Positions 32,763 through 44,095 of a stretch of DNA of 64,000 nt are shown here, in pieces. A program made the translations under genes and the position numbers. The stretch is from positions 1,329,501-1,393,500 of the forward strand of contig SPDT01000006.1 in assembly GCA_008477525.1 (NCBI GenBank). The letters run 5' to 3'. Each line of letters opens with the position of its first letter. Position 1 is the stretch's first letter. The DNA comes from Hypomyces perniciosus (taxonomy: Eukaryota; Ascomycota; Sordariomycetes; Hypocreales; Hypocreaceae). The notes below the pieces were generated by a model. It saw only the letters and a list, made by a program, of their open reading frames with translations, was not told the origin of the DNA and did not search any database.

Positions 32763-34866
32763 ACAGCCAACTGAGCACTGAACCCTGTGAGAAGACAGTG
32801 AAGCCCCAGAAAAGGCGAAGACCCCTGATCCAAACCGATATTCGAGTCCCCGCTATTCCACCAGCGAAGGGGAAACGTGTCATGAGTGAAGCATGTCAGG
32901 AACAGGAACAGGAACATGCTTCCAAGACAGACCCTTCTGGGACATGCCTCGGGAGAGTCGCGAGCCGCATACGGAGTACGGAGTGCTTGTATGTATGTCG
33001 AACCTGAGGTGTTTGAGACAGCATGACGAAGCTTGATTGTTTGTTGATTGTGTGTGAAGATGAGGAGGATCAGGACGAGTGGAGTGGGTTCGCAGCCATT
33101 GGACGACCATGGTCATTTCGCGGCTTCCCAATGAGAGTCACTGGGGGACAAGACAAGGCTTAACCGAAGCAGAAGACACATAAACACAGGAGTGTACAAG
33201 TACAGTTATGCAAAAAGGGGAGGAAATGTGTCCTCGCATGGGAACCTGCTGGGAGACAAAGAAAAAAAAGAAAAAAAAGAAGCAAGCGCCATATGGAGCG
33301 CAGTACGATGCAATACTACTAGTAGTAGAATCAGGATCGACAGTACGGAAAAAAGACGACTTACAAACAATGCTACTACTCATACTTGTTGTAATGCAAC
33401 AAGACCTTTTTTTCTTTTCTTTTCTTTTCTTCTTTCATTCTTTGTCTCTCTTAGGCCGATCGTGCGCGGATTGACAGCTTGTAGATCGTACTCGTAGGTG
33501 CGAGACATCACGGCCGTTGTGGTGATCACCCGTGGTCCTGAGCGGCTAAATGACCGTGATCAAGCCTCAAGTGAAGCCGCCGTCGAGCCGCACACCGCAC
33601 TCTGTACCCGTACCTGTACCTGTACTATTAGGGGGTACTCAGGTACCAGAGCCAGGCTGCCGCTGCAAGCTGTTTACAGTGGCTCCGCACTGGGCTAGAG
33701 CCTTGCACATAGTGCACAAACCCCCTGTGGGGTTCCAACTTCCATGTCCTCCTGGGGCCCAAATTACTGCTGATGTCATTGGGCCTCTCCCGAGTCCCCT
33801 CTCAGAAGCCACCCTAATCACCCTAATCACGCTCAACCCCTTGGATCCCCTTGGAAGAGCCCAGCTGATGAGATGGTCACTCCGATCAAACAAGCCACTT
33901 CACTGTCCTCGTTGGGCGCGCTTTATGCATCAAATGATCAGACAATCTGGTCTGTACCACATGAACACGATTCTGACAAGTTTGTTTGCCTGACCAGGCC
34001 TGGTGAGCGATCTCATTAAAGGAACTTTGAGTAAACGATTAGTCGTATCAGACCGCTAGACGGCTCGAGCTCTTCGTTGGTCTGGTCCCTGCATGCGCTC
34101 GCTGGCTGGGGCGGTGGGCCAAGTCGCCAGCTTTGCAATGTCTCACAGGTACGTATCGATATTTATGGAGTGAGTGTGAAATGAACATCATATCTCAACC
34201 GCCAAGTAAGTATAGATACCTGCCCATAGTACGAGTACGGAGAACCACTACCATCACTGCCCGGACCTGACCTGAACAGCTGTAGCACTCTACGGAGTAT
34301 CCTGTTCCTCTTTCTCCTCCTCTTCTTCTCCCTCTTCCTCCTCACATCCCCCCTCCCCTTTCCAATCTATTGGCACTATCTTAAGCTTCAATTTCAGCAA
34401 AAAAAACGATTACTACTACAGCGAATTATACCGCTTTCGGCACGCGTACTCGCTGTACCTACTGCAAGCCCACCAGCATTTCTCCGTACGCCGCCATCGC
34501 CCCGCTTGACTCCCCAAGTGCCAGCGCCGTTATTTCAACCCCCCTTGCCGCCCGAATTTGGAGCTCCCTGTTACTCCCCCTGTTCATTCCCTGTTCTTGT
34601 CTCTGCTTCCTCACTCCACCGGCAAAAGGGAGAGATTGAAGACGGGAAGACATTCATCAATTGCAGAAACTCATCTTCTCTGCTTCCAACAATCCATCTC
34701 CCTTGGACCGTTTTACATCCATCTCTTCACCAAACCCACTCTCGACGAAACAGCCTTAACGAACGACCTCCCAACCACGTTTCTCAAGACATTCCAGATA
34801 CTCGCCCATCCTCTACCATTCATTCTGTTTCTCAATAATACATCATCTGCTACTACTACCATCACC
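32763..34866. other. 2.1-kb gene-free region, promoter of the coiled-coil gene at its right
   Basis: Includes A-rich tracts at 33256-33285, TTTTC repeats at 33405-33432, TACGGAGTA motifs near 32968-32980 and 34290-34300, and a C/T-rich stretch 34300-34860 that looks like a promoter and leader. The ORFs in it are overlapping and low-complexity. Confidence 0.55.
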
Positions 34867-35504
34867 ATGACTCTCACGGATGAGGAACTCGATCGCAACT
34901 GGCAGCCCAATGGCCGACGACCCCAATCGTACGTCTCTCCAATCCCTGCGTATACCGAGGAGCCCGACTTGGAGAGACAGCAACTAATACTTCTCTTGCC
35001 TACAGAACAATTGCACGAAACTTCCAACTAGAGCTCGAGGACATTTTCCGCTTGGACAGCTCCGTTACCGAGCTCGACCAAAAACTAGACGAAAGGTTCG
35101 TCTGAACCCACCACCTCCTATATGTTCAATCTCACGCCTTGGAACATCTCCATCTAACTCTTTTACACAGGAAACAAAACCTGGGCAAAACCAACCAAGA
35201 ACTGGCCTCTCTCGAAGCCCGTCTCCGCGAGATGGAAGAGCGCCTGAGCCGAACCGGCCAGTTTAGCCGTCCAAAGCAGGACACCGCCACTTCGTCATCC
35301 AACAACAATAGCAAACAAGAGGGCTCCGGCTCCTCTCTCCCACCGCCCGCTGACGATAGCTCCAACAAGTCCAGGTCACGGCCGGGCACGGCACGAGCCA
35401 CCCAGCAGGCCCCCGGCTCTGGCAACATGCCCCCAACCCCCGGGGCCAGTGAAGGTGAATACTATCTCGTGACCCGCGCCGACTTGGACGACAACCCCCG
35501 CTGA
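34867..35504 (+). CDS. Small conserved-looking coiled-coil protein, function unknown
   Basis: Three exons, 34867-34928, 35006-35095 and 35171-35504, with canonical splice sites and phases that agree; 161 residues. The N-terminal half is an acidic helix (NFQLELEDIFRLDSSVTELD) continuing over the second intron as a heptad-like coiled coil (NQELASLEARLREMEERLSR). The C-terminal half is Ser/Pro/Gly-rich and low complexity, ending with a sharply different block (EGEYYLVTRADLDDNPR) that looks conserved and may be a docking peptide. I do not recognise a family. Confidence 0.75.
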
Positions 35505-36317
35505 CATGGTTTTTCTTTTCTCTCTATCCCAAAGATGGCGATGGCGAGTAAAAATGACTTGATACTGCTGCCTACCTGTGCTACTACCATAGGTAGTTCA
35601 TTTCCAGGTGCCTTTACTAGATGCGCGCAAGCAAACCTGGAAATATACTGCGCCGGGCTTATATAGCGTGTATACACGCGCAAGAAACCGATTATCATCA
35701 ACTGCGATCGTTATCCCTCTCATTATTAAGCATCGAAATCTGGAGCGGCCAAAGGGGATACAATCACGTATACGCCGCGGCCGCCACCTGCCCCCCCGGG
35801 CTCATATTTCACCATCATTCGCTTAATAAACGACGTTTCCCCGGCGTTACAGGCTTTCACAATAGCTCCTTTGCCGTCACACTTTCTTCATCTCTCTATA
35901 CAAGAAACTGCAAATTCGTTATTGTTTTACTACAAGGCGGATGGATTTTGCACACCACCACAACCCCGCTAAATATACATATACTATATCATACTAATGC
36001 ACGCGAGCATGTTTGTTTCTTTTCGGGACGACGGGGGGCGGGAGGCACTTGTGGGCTGGATGTTGGGACCTATGGCAAGGGAGGAGCAACACCTGGCTTC
36101 AACCATAGGGGTGAGCTAGGGAGTGCGTTGTATATATCACTTCCAGGATGAATGCAATACAAACAATGCTTTCTCCAGTACCCGCTCTCATTCATGTGAT
36201 ACCCTATTTTAAGAAGCAAACAATTTGTTTCCACAACTAACTGGAATGGCAGTTACCTCACTTCGCCAAGAAAATCCGAGACTAACCTCTGACATTGATT
36301 GCGGAAAATCCACATCC
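35505..36317. other. Intergenic region between convergent genes
   Basis: About 800 bp, no coding signal; probably two 3' UTRs and spacer. Confidence 0.5.
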
Positions 36318-37761
36318 TCATTTCATATCGTGCAAGACCTTGTTGGCGAAGCCAACCCTGTTCTTCTCGAGATCAAAGCCCACAAACAGTGCCTTGAGCA
36401 TGATGTCTCCCAGCACCGTCACATCGAGGCCGCCAGCACTCTGCATCCCGCCCCAGCAGTACGACGGGTCACTTTCCATAGGACCGTAATTGAGATACGG
36501 GCCTGGGATGGTGAGAACATGCTCGCTGGCAGGAACCTTGAACATGAGATCCGGTAGATCCTTGGCAACTTCGCACGGGAAGGTATAAGCGTTGTCGAGC
36601 CGGCGCTCAACGCGCATGCCAGGAACTGCAAACCAGTACATGCTCGCAAGGATGTCGGGCAAGAACATGAGTGTTGTGCCTGTGTCGATAGTGGCCATGA
36701 ACTCGTGAAGGTACCATGGCGTGGTCTCTCCCCACGTGGTGAGGTTGAACTCAATGTCCCAATGAGGACTGTTGGGGTCAGAGTCAACCCAAGTGAGCTT
36801 CTCCGTGGCAAGGCTCTCGTTGACGTAACCGAAGTCAAAACGACCAGAGGCGTTCCTTTTGAGGTCGACCGTGAAGACCGGGTGGTCGAACTTTTCTTTC
36901 AAAAGACTGAGGAAAGACGGCGTTGGCGGTTCAATATTGCTTGGTAGTCGCTTGGCTAAACCCATAATACCGCTGAGGCTAGTTTCACGCTCAAAACGGG
37001 TAGCAACCATTTCGGCGGACTGGACAGTTGCGTTTTCGATCGTGAAGCTCCCCATACGAACGGTATCACGGTACACAATGCCACGAGCTGAGGTGCCATC
37101 CACTGCATACCCGTCAGTAACGGTGCTCGGTATGTGCTACAGTGCCACATCGACACTTACGGTACCCGACAGCCCACACAGCATCATCGACAAGATGGGC
37201 CGTTTCAGATGCATTTGGCTTATATTGAGGAGCCCACGGGCCCTTCTGATTCACACGGTACATCGTGTCGGTCGATTGTATCCACCTAAAGAGCACCGTC
37301 AGCGAGAGCTGAAACTTGGGTAAGCCCGTACCTGAAGAGTCTACTCACAAATCTGCAGATCCTGTGTCTAGTGCTATCTTCAATGGCTGTGGAGGAGTTC
37401 CAATCTCAACATTGGCGATGTAGATGTCGTCGCTTCCTATGGGCTCGACGTCCACCTTGCCGTCTGCACGTTCTTAGCCTCTTGTTTTCAAACGAACGAC
37501 CAAAGTTCACTCACCCTTGTTTGCAAGCGAAAACATCGACGAGACCTCCTGTGACACGCCGCTTCCCCATTTGTGTCGAACAGCAGCCCAGTCGCGGACA
37601 AAGTCCCTCGAAGCGCCATTCTTCTGGCTCACCGCGAGCGAGAAGCCTTGGCCAGAGAGCTGAGGAGCAGATGGAGCAACAAGAGCCCCTACCAACCCCA
37701 AAAGGGGCATGAAAAGGAGAAGGAGAATATGGTGCCACATAATTTTTTGGCAAGCTGTCAT
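36318..37761 (-). CDS. Secreted pepsin-like aspartic protease (family A1)
   Basis: Four exons on the minus strand: 37761-37515, 37463-37349, 37285-37161 and 37102-36318; total 423 residues. The signal peptide is ILLLLFMPLLGLVGALVA, with an alternative Met at 37740, and a propeptide of about 60 residues follows. The first catalytic site, DTGSADLW, spans the intron between exons 2 and 3. The second is IDTGTTLMFLPD at about 36670-36700. VGYLDGTSARG corresponds to the flap region; the usual flap Tyr is not obvious where expected. Secreted A1 proteases digest extracellular protein. No GPI signal is evident at the C-terminus. The frame is intact. Confidence 0.92.
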
Positions 37762-38754
37762 GATGTGCGCACCTTTAAGCCGCTGAGAATGATCGAGGAA
37801 AGGCAATTGAGTGGCTTGGATGCGTTAGCTGGAGAGAGAGAGAGAGAGAGAGAGATAGTAAAGAAGAAATGTGAAATTAAAGACAATAGAAAATCAGGTT
37901 GAGTAGCCGTAGACCTAATACTAAGGCAAGAGCGTGGTTCACGACAGTCAGCAACTGCCCAACAGACCTCCTAGTGCCTATGAACACAAAAGAAGAAGAC
38001 GTGCCTATCACTACCAAGTAGTCTTATTGTCTTGAAGCGACTTCAACATCCTTATTATATACTCGCGAAGGAACTCGATTCAAGCAACAGACAAGACAAA
38101 TACTATCTTTATTCGAAACCCGACTCGATTGATCACGCTGCGTTACCCGCTTCCCAACGTCACACCATCCAATGTCCCGTATCAAAACCACAAACATCGC
38201 GTACAAACAACACCGGTTCGGCAACAAGCTCGCCTTCGACGGGCTTTGAGAAACCTTTTCGCCAGCAGGTATCCATTGCTGTCCTCCCTGCTCATGACAA
38301 ACTTGGGGTTGGAGTAACGTGGCTCATATCTGTTTCCCCCCAGGTCGAGTGAGTACGACGATGGAAACAAAACGGGTATCAGTTTAATATAGATGAGTGC
38401 TCAACGGATGAAGGCTGCCACATTAGAATAAACGATAGTACATGTGTCGGTTATCTATACATAGCTACGGACATGAATAACGGGCTACTTCCGGTGTTAG
38501 TCACACAGAACGGGATACGACAGATCGATCTGAAGAAGCTCACGCTTGCTTACAACATGTGTGACAGTGAGTAATACAATGCCGCCTTACTTAACATTCG
38601 GAGGTATTGCTCAAGCATGCCTTCAAGTCTAAATGGATGCCTAGACCATGCCTGGCCACTCGGATCCACGTTGTCTATGCGTCTTTTTATATCCCATGAC
38701 CCCGGTATATAAGTATGAAAAAGAAAACCAGCTCATTCATCCAACACCGATAGC
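37762..38754. other. Intergenic region with a GA microsatellite and a possible small Cys-rich exon
   Basis: The (GA)n tract is at about 37831-37855. From about 38360 to 38570 one plus-strand frame stays open for about 69 codons and carries Cys residues (ECSTDEGC, STCVGYLY, NMCDSE), resembling the last exon of a secreted protein; no start or signal peptide is found upstream. The rest shows nothing coding. Confidence 0.4.
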
Positions 38755-41718
38755 TTACAGTTCGTCATGCTCCGGCTGTGCTGTCGCTTTCTCCTTCTGA
38801 TTCTGCGTCTTTGTCTCCTCCTTCAAGATGTTCTGAATCATCTCCTCCATCTCCTCCTCTGAAATGGGTTGTTCTTCTGCGCTCTTCTTCTTTGTCGGCT
38901 TCTTCTTTTTCTTGTCTGTTGCGGGTTTGCTGCTCTTCTTCGGCTTCTTGATTTGGTTCATCCCCCTAAGCACAAGATCCAAGCTTGCTTTGTCAACCTT
39001 CTCACGCTTGGCAATTAGATCGCTGGTCAAAAGGACAGGGTTGGCGGTAGCTGGAAGATCTTTCTGTTTAGCCTCCATCTTGTTGAGCCACTCCAGCGTA
39101 GACTTGTACAAAGTGTTCAGTTCATCAAAGTCTTCACGCTTGTATAGGGGTGGCAGAGGTCCTTTGTCTTTGGCCGCTTCTTCCGTCGTGCTCTCTTTGG
39201 GAGCGCTGTCCTCATCCTCTAGGCCATCAAAATCGCTGCCTGTTGGTTCGGAAGAGGCACTGGATGCAGAAGACTCCTGCCCTTGAGTGGAAGCCGTGGC
39301 TTGCCACTCTTCGTAAGTCTCGATCTGCTGGCGAATATTATCAATAAAGACAAGGGTACTATTTAATGCACTTTTCAGGTCGGAAATCAGCGCAGGTCGC
39401 TTCTCTGATTCATCCACTCGTTTCTGAATAGGATTCACAAGGTCCTGAAGCACCTTCAGCTTGGCTTTGAAGTCATCTTTGGTCGCCTCGTCTCCTTCTT
39501 CGTATAGCCAGTCGCTGATCTCGCTCGCCTTCTCAACCAAGATCTGCCGCTCCTCCTCAATAGACGCGGTGATGAAGGCCTCGACCTCGACAAGATCTCG
39601 GACCTTGTAGGTGTAACCTTCCAGCTGGTTCAGGGCTTCTTCTCGCATCACTCTCGCCTTATCGGAAGCAGCGAATGCCTTCAGTCTATCCTTTGCCTTG
39701 GTCCATTCAGCCTTGGTCAGCTGAGGGATTCCGGCCTTCTCTACCACGACCTTGACAGGAATAGAGACAAGCTGCTTCTTCTTAATTTCGGTCTTTGCTG
39801 ATTCTGTTGACTGAGTTGCGTCCGTAGTTTGAGTACCAGAAGCTGTGGAAGACTCAGTTGAGGACTGGGCGCTCTCACTTGTGGCGGCCTCAGAACCCTC
39901 GGAGTCCTCGCCTTCATCCTTTAGGGGCTTCTGGTCCTTCTTTCCAAAGCCGAAAAGGTTCTTAACACCGTCGACGAAGCCTTCCTTTTCAGAACCCTCG
40001 GCCTCGCATTCTACCGCAGCCTTGACAATCTCCACTTCACCATTCTCCGTACGCAGCTTGATTCCAACCTTGAATTGAATCTCGGTTTCCACACATGTGG
40101 GGTACTTCTCCTTAAGCATAGCAACCGTCTCAGTCAGGTTCTTGGTAGAGAATGATTTGACCTCTCGGTCTTCATCGCCGACTTGCTGGTAGAAAGCTCC
40201 AGAAAAGTCGTCCAGCTCAGTAAATGTCATCTCCTTAGGGGCTGCCCCAAGAGGAGAAACCGTGGTCCAGAGCCGCTGGCGCTGTGCCTTTGCCTTGCTA
40301 CCAGTCCACGTTAAGCCTGCTGGGTACATAGCGCCCTCCGAAATTCTGATCTCCTTGACACGGAAGCTTGGGCTCAGTTCAGCAGCCCGGAAGGCAGCAC
40401 CAAACACGGCGGCTTCATCGGAATTGACGTTGGTCCGAATCTTGTCTGAAGAGCCAACAACCTTCTCAAGAGCTCTCTGTACAAATGGCATCCGTGTTGC
40501 GCCGCCGTGAAGGATAACGGATGTGAGGTCGCCAATGTCTAGTCCGGACATCTTTAGGGCGTCATTGATAACTACACCAATTCGCTCCGCATGTCCCTCA
40601 GTCATGGCTTCGAATTCAGCTCGTGTAATCTTGTACTTGAAGTCGATGTCCTCGTACAATCCCTCAAAACTGGCCTGAGTATTCTGGTTGGCGCTCAAAA
40701 CATGTCGAAGACGCTCCGCTTCTTTGCTGAGTTTGGCAATAGCGCGACCATGTGACTTAACACCTTCAGCAGTGGCAGAGATCTTCTGCGCACCCTTTGA
40801 CTGAACGAATTGAGCAACCATATCATCAGTAATCAAGTAGTTGAGAGAGTCTCCGCCAAGAGTCCTGTCCCAGCCACTGCCGAGAACCTGGATCTCCTGA
40901 ACGGTCTTGTTGAACTTCCCAATATCCTTGACTGAGCGGCTTTGGAACCTGATAACAGTTGCAGTTGTCGAGCCTGCACCCATGTCGAAAACCATGTGGT
41001 ACTCGGGCTTGGCGCCATCGTTGATGTTGGGAAATTGACGGCTAGTGGCGTAGTTCAAACCGACGGCTAGGCCTTCGCTGATAAGACTTAGAACCTTGAA
41101 ACCAGCTAGCTCTGCGGCCATCTGAACAGCCCTTTTCTCCTCAGTTGTATAAAACGGAGGCACAGTGAGAACAATAGAGCGGACGGAAATGCCACCGCCA
41201 GCCGTGATCTCAGCATTCTTCTGAATGCTCTGGAGCTCCATGGCTAACAATTCCTCAACCATCCAAGCCTCCTCCTGCGCCGTCAACGTATTGGTCTTGA
41301 ATGTAGCAGTCCCTCGAGTCGCGTGTGCTCGAAGCTGCAAGGAAGGGTGTCTAGCCGCATATTCCTTGACAGCGGCATCCCCAATTGGAAGTCCAAGGAG
41401 GGGTTTCAAATTCGGGTACACCTCGCCAGGAAACCTTGCGGCAATTGCCATTGCGTCCGCTCCATAGTTTCTCTCGGGGAATTGACCCTCTTTCAGGGCG
41501 CCCTTTGCAGGCTTGAAAGCAACAGCCGAAGTTTCTTTGCGGCGGGAGTCTTTGGTAAGAACAATCTCCAGAGGAATGCCGGGCTTTACCAGCGCAGCCT
41601 TGATGTACTCGGTTCCCAGGTCAACGCCGAGCACCGCGGAGGCAGCGAGAACGTTTGTCGAAAAGAAGAAGATAGCTCCGAGGAGCATCAGTACTGGTGA
41701 ATATCGTGGGGACGCCAT
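38755..41718 (-). CDS. LHS1: ER Hsp70-family chaperone Lhs1 (GRP170-like)
   Basis: Single-exon 987-residue protein, the normal size for Lhs1. It serves as nucleotide-exchange factor and co-chaperone of Kar2/BiP during ER import and folding. A signal peptide (SPVLMLLGAIFFFSTNVLA) is followed by the Hsp70 ATPase domain: phosphate-1 loop VLGVDLGTEY, phosphate-2 FDMGAGSTTATV, adenosine loop LHGGATRMPF. A substrate-binding beta domain, a Ser/Thr-rich acidic insert (about residues 600-650), and a long helical C-terminal domain follow. It ends with the ER-retrieval signal HDEL. The frame is fully intact over almost 3 kb, which contrasts with the indel-ridden genes to the left. Confidence 0.97.
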   Translation of the reverse strand: MASPRYSPVLMLLGAIFFFSTNVLAASAVLGVDLGTEYIKAALVKPGIPLEIVLTKDSRRKETSAVAFKPAKGALKEGQFPERNYGADAMAIAARFPGEVYPNLKPLLGLPIGDAAVKEYAARHPSLQLRAHATRGTATFKTNTLTAQEEAWMVEELLAMELQSIQKNAEITAGGGISVRSIVLTVPPFYTTEEKRAVQMAAELAGFKVLSLISEGLAVGLNYATSRQFPNINDGAKPEYHMVFDMGAGSTTATVIRFQSRSVKDIGKFNKTVQEIQVLGSGWDRTLGGDSLNYLITDDMVAQFVQSKGAQKISATAEGVKSHGRAIAKLSKEAERLRHVLSANQNTQASFEGLYEDIDFKYKITRAEFEAMTEGHAERIGVVINDALKMSGLDIGDLTSVILHGGATRMPFVQRALEKVVGSSDKIRTNVNSDEAAVFGAAFRAAELSPSFRVKEIRISEGAMYPAGLTWTGSKAKAQRQRLWTTVSPLGAAPKEMTFTELDDFSGAFYQQVGDEDREVKSFSTKNLTETVAMLKEKYPTCVETEIQFKVGIKLRTENGEVEIVKAAVECEAEGSEKEGFVDGVKNLFGFGKKDQKPLKDEGEDSEGSEAATSESAQSSTESSTASGTQTTDATQSTESAKTEIKKKQLVSIPVKVVVEKAGIPQLTKAEWTKAKDRLKAFAASDKARVMREEALNQLEGYTYKVRDLVEVEAFITASIEEERQILVEKASEISDWLYEEGDEATKDDFKAKLKVLQDLVNPIQKRVDESEKRPALISDLKSALNSTLVFIDNIRQQIETYEEWQATASTQGQESSASSASSEPTGSDFDGLEDEDSAPKESTTEEAAKDKGPLPPLYKREDFDELNTLYKSTLEWLNKMEAKQKDLPATANPVLLTSDLIAKREKVDKASLDLVLRGMNQIKKPKKSSKPATDKKKKKPTKKKSAEEQPISEEEMEEMIQNILKEETKTQNQKEKATAQPEHDEL

Positions 41719-42476
41719 TTTAGCTGTGGCAGTGGTTGGAAGTAAAGAGAGGGGCGCTCGTTACAGCGCAACCGATGGCGAGGACGCCTCAGGTCAGAGC
41801 GACAAGACGGCTGTCTAATAATTGTGGCAAAGAAAAAGTAAAGCCAGGGGCAAAGTTGAAATATATATACAAAAGGAGCCGCAACTGAGCTTCCAGGCTC
41901 GAAAAAAGAGCCGAATTGTCGATGTGGCCTTAACTGACACCCTAGCGGGTTCTATGGTGGCCGAGTGAAGAGGACAACTTTCAATGAGGGACCCTTGTGT
42001 GACGTCGCTCAAAATTGGGGGGCAGGTGGGCACTGACCTGCAAGGCTGACAGTTCGATAAGGTTCGGATAAGGGTAAGGGTTAGTGACAAGTCAGCGTGA
42101 AGCCTCCAAAGTCAAACCAAACCATCACTTAGAAGACGTGACACACTTGATGCTTGGAACCATCTTGTTCGTGGGCACTTTTTGTACATTCCTATTCCCT
42201 ATGTATACCGATCGCCTGCCTCGAAATGCCGCACTCCCAGAGTGATAGGGTGTTACAGAGGTATCAAAAGAACCCGTTCCAACCACCTCCGCCTGAATGA
42301 AACCGAGACTTGCCATTTAGCAAGTTCTAATGCAATGCCCAAAGTCGCCTCAACTCAGTTCCGCCGTCCCGGCTGAGAACCTAGTAACGCCGTCATGTCA
42401 TAGTGTACAATCACCTCCAAGGGGTGCGCGAAGAAGCATGGGATCTGAATCTGCCCACGGGCCGTGAGCAAACGCT
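41719..42476. promoter_or_regulatory. Promoter region of LHS1 with a CCAAT / TGACGTC pair
   Basis: Lies upstream of LHS1 (minus strand) and downstream of the YAG7-like gene. At about 41998-42018 the minus strand reads CCAAT, nine bases, then CGTCA, inside GACGTCAC. CCAAT spaced by nine bases from an ACG-type bZIP half-site resembles the ER-stress response element layout, which would suit a chaperone gene. The match to the published consensus is imperfect, so this is suggestive only. Confidence 0.3.
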
Positions 42477-44095
42477 CTACGACTCCTCATTTCGGCGGGG
42501 GCCTCGGGAGGGAATTCCCGAGCCACGGTCGCCGCGTCCGCGTCCACGTCCACGGCCATCTCCACGATGGCCACGACCACGCCATTCACCTCGGCCACGT
42601 CCTCGACCGCTACCACCCTCGCGATCCTGTCGTCCTCGGTTGCGCTGCACCTGGTGGAAACCATCGTTGGTCTCAGTTTGAACAGGTGCAGCCTGTAGAG
42701 TCTCCATTAGTATACTGTCTGATAGCCTTACGACGTATCAGGACTCACCTCGGGCACGGGGTCTGGGTGGTCATCAGCCCAGGATTGCTTGTTGTCAACA
42801 GGGGCGGCGATAGGGGCGACGGCAGGAGCAGGAGCAGGTGCAGTGGTAGGGGTAGGGGTAGCATCCTGTCCATTCTCGGCCTCGGGCGTCTCTTTTGGAA
42901 CAGCTACATCAACCCACTCCTGTGAGATGGATGTCTCATTGTTGGTAGCATCCCATTGACTTTCAGCCACGGCGTTAGCGGCGTCGTCGGAAACACTGGC
43001 ATTAGCGAGACCGTTTGTGGCGGGCTCAAACGCCGGATGTCCATTGGCCAGGGCATCATCCCCCGCCTCGAGCTCAGTTGCAGAGGCATTCGCGATCGTT
43101 GGGTCAGAAGTATCTTCAGCTGCCTCCTGTGTTTCAGGGGCCTGGGTTCCTTCAGTGTAGGATGGGGCTTGGTAGCCTTGTGCAAGGGACTTGACAGCAG
43201 AGTCTATTTGCTTGTCAGCAAAAATTTCCGTACAAATTTTGGAGTGCACATACATGTTGTCTGTAGCTGCTCTCCAGGTACACTGATGATGTGGTCGTCG
43301 GATCCCTCAATCAACTTCAGCATGGATGTCACTGCGCTTTCGTCTCCAGAGTAGATGGCCAGCAAGACTCCCTCGATGGCCTGGCTCTCGTCTGACTCGG
43401 GTTCTTGAGCTTCCTCGCGACGATAGGCAGCAAGTCGCAGGAATTGGGACAGGACGAGGAGGTTGTCGTTCAGAGAATTCTTGAACTCGGTTTTGGCCTC
43501 GTTCACTGCATCTTCCTTGGCCTTCTCCAGCGACTTGGTCAACTCTTCCTTGTCAACTGCGGCTCGTGCCTGGTACTGCTCATGGACCTTCTGGTATTGG
43601 GCAAGTTGCTCCTCGAATTGAGCAACCTGGGCCTGAAGCGCAGGCTTCTTGAGAATCTGTGCCTTCTGATCGGTGTTGATGATCTTGTCGGCCACCAACT
43701 CGTCAAGAGATTTGCCAACGTTTTGGCTCAGGATAGAGTCCGTCTTGGAGGCATTTGCCTAGGAGACAACGAGTTAGCCACATGATGCATGCTGCAGGGC
43801 AAGACTGGGGTATGATGGAATCATAAGCGTACAAGTTTTTTGTTGGTGTTTCGGATGTTCCTGTGCCATGCTGTCAGCGACTGCATACATGTAGGTGCGA
43901 GCCTCGGTGGGTATTGCCGCCTTACTTCTGGAGCTCCTTGATGTAAGGGCTCTCGAAGGCATCGTCCTGAGAATCGGCTGCCTTGTCTGCGGGGGCAGAC
44001 GCGGTGCTAGGAGCGGGAGACTCGGTGCGCTCCAGAGCCTTGGCAGCCTTCTTCTTGGCAGACTTGGAGGTGGATTGAGCAGCAGGCGCGGCCAT
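42477..44095 (-). CDS. YAG7-like cytoplasmic protein with C-terminal RGG box
   Basis: Five exons on the minus strand: 44095-43926, 43860-43833 (28 nt), 43758-43254, 43203-42749 and 42692-42477. All phases agree and give 457 residues. The N-terminus is Ala/Lys-rich (SKSAKKKAAKALER), then ESPYIKELQKNIRNTNKKL, and a helical region (SLDELVADKIINTDQKAQIL) with a long coiled coil and NDNLLVLSQFLRLAAYRR. An acidic, Ala/Pro-rich middle leads to an arginine-glycine box (GRGRGEWRGRG, RGRGRGRGDRG) expected to bind RNA. The layout matches fungal YAG7/RGG proteins linked to ribosomes (from memory). The intron 43253-43204 is only 50 nt and uses a GCTGAC branch site. Confidence 0.85.

Noticed and set aside
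33400..33440. Possible repeat-derived promoter (TTTTC)n
   Set aside because: Just a pyrimidine run in a gene-free region, not close to a start codon.
42728..43255. Read-through frame starting MYVHSKIC across 43204-43253 in the YAG7-like gene
   Set aside because: Includes a 50-nt intron with GTATGT, GCTGAC and AATAG; splicing gives consistent phase, while the read-through does not join exon 3.
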